Shown here piece after piece: positions 59,822 to 64,000 of a DNA stretch of 64,000 bases. The DNA is taken from positions 558,001-622,000 of the forward strand of contig CAVZIT010000004.1 in NCBI GenBank assembly GCA_963775445.1. The letters run 5' to 3'. A model generated the notes under the pieces. It searched no databases. It saw only the letters and a program-made list of their open reading frames with translations, and was not told the DNA's origin. The stretch is from Dokdonella_A sp963775445 (GTDB taxonomy: Bacteria; Pseudomonadota; Gammaproteobacteria; Xanthomonadales; Rhodanobacteraceae). Within the stretch, counting starts at the first letter, position 1; each line of letters begins with the position of its first letter. A program made the position numbers and the translations under genes.

Positions 59822-60289
59822 TCAAGCCGCCTGCACGACGCGGCCTTCGTTGCTTTCGATTTCGGTCGCCTCGCGCACGTCGGCGACTTTCACGGCGAAA
59901 TGCAGCGTCTTGCCGGCCAGAGGGTGGTTTCCGTCGACCGTGATGTGTTCGTCCGCAACCTTGGCGACGGTGACCAGCAAGGGACCGTTTTCGGTGCGTG
60001 CCTCGAACTGCATGCCGGGCTTGACGTCCGCATTCGGAAAGGCGCTGCGTGGAATGTCCTGCACCAGCGCATCGCGGCGCGGACCGTAGCCGAGCTCCGG
60101 CGCGACATCGGCCTCGATGCTGCTGCCGATTTCCTGACCGGCCAGCGCGCGCTCCAGCCCCGGCACGATGTTGCCGGCGCCGTGCAGGTAACTGAGTGGA
60201 GCGTCAGGGGCCGACTGGTCGAGCACTTCGCCCGCCTCATCGGTGACTGTGTAATGAATCGTGGCGACTCGTCCGTCGTCTATGTTCAT
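59822..60289 (-). CDS. SlyD-like FKBP-type peptidyl-prolyl isomerase
   Basis: The 155-residue protein starts with the SlyD motif NIDDGRVATIHYTVTDEAGE and has LSYLHGAGNIVPGLERALAG in the FKBP fold, then the insert-in-flap domain and DGNHPLAGKTLHFAVKVADV. It accelerates proline isomerisation and has chaperone activity. The His/Cys-rich metal tail of E. coli SlyD is absent. GAGGA lies five bases before ATG 60289. Confidence 0.92.
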   Translation of the reverse strand: MNIDDGRVATIHYTVTDEAGEVLDQSAPDAPLSYLHGAGNIVPGLERALAGQEIGSSIEADVAPELGYGPRRDALVQDIPRSAFPNADVKPGMQFEARTENGPLLVTVAKVADEHITVDGNHPLAGKTLHFAVKVADVREATEIESNEGRVVQAA

Positions 60290-60428
60290 GGGAATCCTCG
60301 TGTCGGAAGGAAAAATGCGCCGGGAAATTCACGGCATGGCAAGGAGTTCGCGTGCTCCCACAGCAAACATCGGGCACACAATCCGGGTTTCAAGGCGCAA
60401 GGCACGATGGATGCGCGCGGGCGATGCC

Positions 60429-61745
60429 TCAGGCGTGGTTTGTGCCTGGATTCGCGGCGTCGGTTTTCCGCTGGGTATCGCGCCCGACCTTGTGCGCCGC
60501 GGAACGCACGCGTTCGATATCGTCATCGAGGGCCAGCGCCGCCTCCGCGCGGGCGAGTGCGTGGCGTGATTGATCCGCGGCTGCGTCGAGATAGCGCTGG
60601 TCACCGAGTTGCGCCAGCGTCTGCAACATTTTCTGGAGATGGACGGCAACTTCGACCATGCCGGCGCCATCGCGCGCTATCGGCACGAAGAAATCATCGA
60701 ACAATTCCTCGATTCGCACCGGAGGTACGTGTACACGCTGGAAGCGTACTTCGTCTGTCTCCGTGTGCGCATCGCCGGGACGTCTGGCCCAGTCCGCCAG
60801 CACGCGCACGCCACGCGTCAGGATATCGATCGCGGTGCCGGGGTCGTTGATGGCCGCGGACAATGCGCGCGATGCGATCTCCGACAGGACGCACGCGCCG
60901 AAACGCGGATCCTGATCGAACGAGCGCACGTCGCTGATTTTGAAACTTTCGCGGACCGAATCCATGCAATCGGCAGCGTTCGCGCCAGAGACATACGCGA
61001 TGGGTCGGCCGGTGCCGGCAAGCTGTCCAGGCAGCGCGACGACATGCACTTCGGCATCGGCGTCCTCGGCGGCGTCCTGCAGCGCCTGCATGTCGATGTG
61101 TTCGACATAGCCGAATTCGTTGCTGTGCACGGGTTGCGCCCCGTCGGGAATGTCGCTGTCGTCATCGCGGCGTGGCTGGCCGCCGAGATACGGCGCCTTG
61201 CGGCGCAGCCGCATCGCTTTCAGCGACGTGTCCTCGACCCGCGCACTGGTGGGTCCGACCCGGCCGAGCCCGAGCACATGGTCGGTCCAGCGCAGCAGCG
61301 TCACGACGATCAACACGATCACGAACAAGGTGACGACATACAGCACCACACGCCCGGTATCGCCATAGAGGCCGGTCTTCAACACGATGATTCCGACCAG
61401 GCTGAACAGGAACGAGCCGATGAACGTGGCCAGCGCGTTCTGCGAAGTGCTGTCGGCACTCAGCAATCGGGTCGCGCGCGGGGTGGTGTTGCTGGTGGCG
61501 GCGGAAAATGCCGCGACCATCGTGCTGAGCGAGAAGATCGTCACCGACAACATGCTCGCCGCGATGATGTGCAGCAGGCTGTCTACTGCATCGGATCCGA
61601 TCTTGGCCGGGATGTCCGCGGGAATATAGCGCTTGATCCACAGCGCGAGCAGCGCAGTGATGACGCCGAGCACCGAAAAGGCGGTCGCACGCAACCACAT
61701 TTCGCGTGACAGTTGCAGCAGCAGCCATTGCAGGCGGGAAAACAT
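60429..61745 (-). CDS. DUF2254 membrane protein
   Basis: The protein opens with four membrane helices (FSVLGVITALLALWIKRYIP, IIAASMLSVTIFSLSTMVAA, FIGSFLFSLVGIIVLKTGLY, VTLFVIVLIVVTLLRWTDHV). The DUF2254 core follows (SNTTPRATRLLSADSTSQNA, DPRFGACVLSEIASRALSAA, INDPGTAIDILTRGVRVLAD), as does a cytosolic tail. Function is not established. It faces the same way as mazG 88 bases upstream and may be co-transcribed. Confidence 0.88.
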   Translation of the reverse strand: MFSRLQWLLLQLSREMWLRATAFSVLGVITALLALWIKRYIPADIPAKIGSDAVDSLLHIIAASMLSVTIFSLSTMVAAFSAATSNTTPRATRLLSADSTSQNALATFIGSFLFSLVGIIVLKTGLYGDTGRVVLYVVTLFVIVLIVVTLLRWTDHVLGLGRVGPTSARVEDTSLKAMRLRRKAPYLGGQPRRDDDSDIPDGAQPVHSNEFGYVEHIDMQALQDAAEDADAEVHVVALPGQLAGTGRPIAYVSGANAADCMDSVRESFKISDVRSFDQDPRFGACVLSEIASRALSAAINDPGTAIDILTRGVRVLADWARRPGDAHTETDEVRFQRVHVPPVRIEELFDDFFVPIARDGAGMVEVAVHLQKMLQTLAQLGDQRYLDAAADQSRHALARAEAALALDDDIERVRSAAHKVGRDTQRKTDAANPGTNHA

Positions 61746-61833
61746 TCGGGCGTCCGTTCGAGGGCAGCACGCAATGATGCCTTACTGCGTGTGCGATTGC
61801 CGATGCAGCGAGGGATCGCTCAGAGTTTGCCGG

Positions 61834-62640
61834 TCAACGCGTTTCCTCGCGCTTGGCCCGATCCCACAGCGAGTCCTGCTCGGACAGCGACATGCCGGTC
61901 AGCGTCGATTCGGCTTGCGTGGCCATTTCTTCCATGCGCCGGAAGCGCCGTTCGAACTTGGCATTGGCGTGACGCAACGCACGCGAAAAATCCACCTTCG
62001 CGTGCCGTGCCAGGTTGACGCAGACGAAAAGTACATCGCCGATCTCGTCGGTCAAGCGGTCCGGATCGGCACGCTCGGTAAATTCGGCCCGTACTTCCTC
62101 GAGTTCCTCGGTCAACTTGTCGAATACCGGGTCGACCGAAGGCCAATCGAATCCGACACGGGCGGCGCGCTGCTGCAGTTTCAATGCGCGCTGCCATTCG
62201 GGCATGCCGTGCGCGATGCCGGCCAGTGCGCTTGGATCATCGACACCTTGCGCCGCGCGCTCGCGTTGCTTGTGCGCTTCCCATGCGAGGGATTGCGATT
62301 CCGCCGATGCGACGGTCGCGTCGCCGAAGACATGCGGATGGCGCGAGGTCATCTTGGAGCAGATGGCTGCGACGACATCGTCGAACGCGAACAGTCCGGC
62401 TTCCTCGGCCATGCGCGCGTGGAACACCACCTGCAGCAGCAGATCGCCGAGTTCGTCGCACAACGCGGAGTCATCGCCACGATCGATCGCGTCGGCGACC
62501 TCGTAGGCCTCTTCGATCGTGTACGGCGCAATCGTGTCGAAGGTCTGCGCAAGATCCCACGGGCAGCCGCACGCAGGATCGCGCAAGCGGGCCATGATCG
62601 CGAGCAGCGTATCGATGGTTGGCGGCGCTTCAGCTGTCAC
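61834..62640 (-). CDS. mazG: Nucleoside triphosphate pyrophosphohydrolase MazG
   Basis: Two MazG domains are present. The first has LRDPACGCPWDLAQTFDTIA and the Glu/Asp set in EEAYEVADAIDRGDDSALCD and ELGDLLLQVVFHARMAEEAG. The second has LTEELEEVRAEFTERADPDR and TDEIGDVLFVCVNLARH. It hydrolyses NTPs to NMP and PPi, cleaning the pool and limiting (p)ppGpp effects. The GTG at 62640 overlaps the cysQ stop (GTGA). Confidence 0.95.
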   Translation of the reverse strand: MTAEAPPTIDTLLAIMARLRDPACGCPWDLAQTFDTIAPYTIEEAYEVADAIDRGDDSALCDELGDLLLQVVFHARMAEEAGLFAFDDVVAAICSKMTSRHPHVFGDATVASAESQSLAWEAHKQRERAAQGVDDPSALAGIAHGMPEWQRALKLQQRAARVGFDWPSVDPVFDKLTEELEEVRAEFTERADPDRLTDEIGDVLFVCVNLARHAKVDFSRALRHANAKFERRFRRMEEMATQAESTLTGMSLSEQDSLWDRAKREETR

Positions 62641-63458
62641 GATGCGGGACCCGATGGCGCGCGCGGGAACAGCGTCGTCCAATCGGCCGCCGCGTCGCCG
62701 ACGGCGACGAATTCCGGATTGATCAGCGAATCGCGCGCGTTGTACGTCAACGGATTCCCGTTCAGATCGAGTACCGCGCCACCGGCCTGTTCGAGCACGC
62801 ATTGACCGGCGGCGGTATCCCATTCCGAAGTCGCGCCAAGGCGCAGATACACATCGGCTTCGCCCGCCGCGATGCGAATGAATTTGAGCGAGGAACCCAA
62901 CGGCTGTTTTTCGTACGTGCCGAGCCGTTGCAGCATCGCGACCTCGCGCTCGGACCCATGCGAGCGGCTGCCCGCAACGACCAGTTGCGAAGGACGAGGT
63001 CGCGTTGTAATGCGCATCGGCGCACCGCCTTCGCGTGCAAGCCAGCTGCCGCCGCCGCGCCACGCGCATGCAAGATCGCCACTGACCGGCGTCTGCACGA
63101 CGCCGAGTATCGGGCGATGCTGTTCGATCAGCGCGATGTTGACCGTGAACTCGCCATTGCGCCGCACGAATTCACGCGTGCCATCGAGCGGATCGACCAG
63201 CCAGTAGCGCTGCCAGTTCGATCGCGCGGTCCAGCCGATCGCGGCCGATTCCTCGGACAACACCGGCCAGTCCGGGGTGAGCGCGTTGAGGCCATGGACG
63301 ATCACGCGATGCGCGGCGAGATCGGCTGCGGTCAGTGGCGAGCGATCGTCCTTCTGCTGCACCGAAAAGTCCTCGCGGTACACCTCGAGGATCGCCGCCG
63401 CGGCGTGCACGGCGATCGCTTCGACGGCATGCGCGAGTTCGCCGAGATCTTCAGTCAT
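62637..63458 (-). CDS. cysQ: 3'(2'),5'-bisphosphate nucleotidase CysQ
   Basis: The inositol-phosphatase fold is marked by LSEESAAIG (Glu69/70), WLVDPLDGTREFVRRNGEFT (89-108) and, later, SEWDTAAGQCVLEQAGG. It removes the 3' phosphate of PAP/PAPS, protecting sulfate-assimilation and sulfotransferase reactions. That ties in biochemically with the sulfotransferase at 52841. ATG 63458 overlaps the nudE stop (ATGA). Confidence 0.95.
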   Translation of the reverse strand: MTEDLGELAHAVEAIAVHAAAAILEVYREDFSVQQKDDRSPLTAADLAAHRVIVHGLNALTPDWPVLSEESAAIGWTARSNWQRYWLVDPLDGTREFVRRNGEFTVNIALIEQHRPILGVVQTPVSGDLACAWRGGGSWLAREGGAPMRITTRPRPSQLVVAGSRSHGSEREVAMLQRLGTYEKQPLGSSLKFIRIAAGEADVYLRLGATSEWDTAAGQCVLEQAGGAVLDLNGNPLTYNARDSLINPEFVAVGDAAADWTTLFPRAPSGPAS

Positions 63459-64000
63459 GGCTGAGGCCGATAGCGCCCGGCGAGGTATTCGCGCGCGACG
63501 AACAACGCGGCAATCGATCGCCCATCGGTCACGTCGGGCCGTGCGAGCAGCGTGTGCAGTTCGGACAGTTTCCACGGCACCACTTCGAGTGTCTCCGGTT
63601 CGTCGCCCGGCAGACGCTCGGGATAGAGATCGCGCGCAAGGACCACATGCGTCATCGCGGTCATGTACGCAGGCGACAGCGAAAGCGTCCTCAGGATATG
63701 CAGATCATGCGCGCCGAAACCGATCTCCTCCTTGAGTTCGCGGTTCGCGCCCTGTTCCGCCGTTTCGTCGCGGTCGAGCCGTCCCTTGGGCAGGCCGAGT
63801 TCGTAAGCACCGATGCCGGCGCCGTACTCGCGTACCAGCAACACCGTGTCGTCATCCTGCATCGGCACCATGATGACCGCACCGAGACCCGATCCCCTGA
63901 GACGCTCGTAGATGCGCCGCTCGCCGTTGGAAAACTCGAGATCGACTTCCTCGACGCGCAGGAACTTGCTGGTGTCGGCCAGGCGCGTCGCATGGATGAT
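63455..64000 (-). CDS. nudE: ADP compounds hydrolase NudE (5' end outside window)
   Basis: The frame runs in from the right edge (IIHATRLADTSKFLRVEEVD...). The Nudix box is GRLDRDETAEQGANRELKEE followed by IGF. The flanks YELGLPKG and THVVLARDLYPERLPGDEPE match NudE, which hydrolyses ADP-ribose and related ADP compounds. It heads the nudE-cysQ-mazG operon, each joint overlapping by four bases. The true start lies beyond base 64000. Confidence 0.93.
   Translation of the reverse strand: MIHATRLADTSKFLRVEEVDLEFSNGERRIYERLRGSGLGAVIMVPMQDDDTVLLVREYGAGIGAYELGLPKGRLDRDETAEQGANRELKEEIGFGAHDLHILRTLSLSPAYMTAMTHVVLARDLYPERLPGDEPETLEVVPWKLSELHTLLARPDVTDGRSIAALFVAREYLAGRYRPQP

Overview
The window is a 64 kb piece of a GC-rich gammaproteobacterial chromosome. 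The gene content points to the Xanthomonadales/Lysobacterales, probably near Rhodanobacteraceae such as Dokdonella: nudE-cysQ-mazG, a UPF0149-pepP pair, RelA, HrpA, an Mla-type lipid ABC transporter, many exported proteins of unknown function, and an exported Kelch protein ending in an IFxDGFD tail. The lineage is inferred from content, not from a marker gene. No rRNA, tRNA or CRISPR array was recognised.

Bases 1-25,100 are mostly housekeeping: an exported methyltransferase cut by the window edge, a lone CheR-like methyltransferase, ETF-ubiquinone oxidoreductase, a GntR regulator divergent from an amidase, an AlkB-type dioxygenase, a four-gene MCE/Mla transporter operon, a ThrE-type exporter overlapping hrpA, two exported proteins, relA, a membrane Ser/Thr kinase, UPF0149 and pepP. 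Bases 25,300-31,720 are a remodelled accessory patch: the Kelch protein, an Rhs C-terminal fragment with toxin tip and immunity gene, an IS4-family element, a second orphan toxin tip with its immunity gene, short GATGGGGTCA repeats, and a frameshifted RAYT transposase fused to a leftover Kelch-like tail.

Bases 31,700-53,500 hold a type III polyketide synthase / methyltransferase / flavin oxidoreductase operon, a TauE/SafE permease, an exported protein with a pilin-like end, NDH-2, a DUF4956-CotH pair, a metallophosphatase, a DSSGDI-repeat exported protein, DDAH, glutaminase, a GT39-like membrane glycosyltransferase, a gingipain-type (C25) protease, a three-domain methyltransferase-glycosyltransferase-methyltransferase protein and a sulfotransferase.

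Bases 53,954-57,533 are a cluster of integron gene cassettes with no integrase in view (a CALIN). The boundaries are supported by complementary cassette ends: each cassette starts with a GTTRRRY-type core whose reverse complement recurs at that cassette's 3' end. Cargo includes a DUF5343 gene with an overlapping Swt1-like HEPN gene (frameshifted), an exported SH3-like protein (frameshifted) and several unknowns. Base composition drops clearly in AT-richness terms here compared with both flanks (the cassettes are more AT-rich). After the array come a GH15 glucoamylase/trehalase-like enzyme whose C-terminus reads into an interspersed repeat, an SlyD-like isomerase, a DUF2254 membrane protein and the mazG-cysQ-nudE operon, the last gene running off the window.
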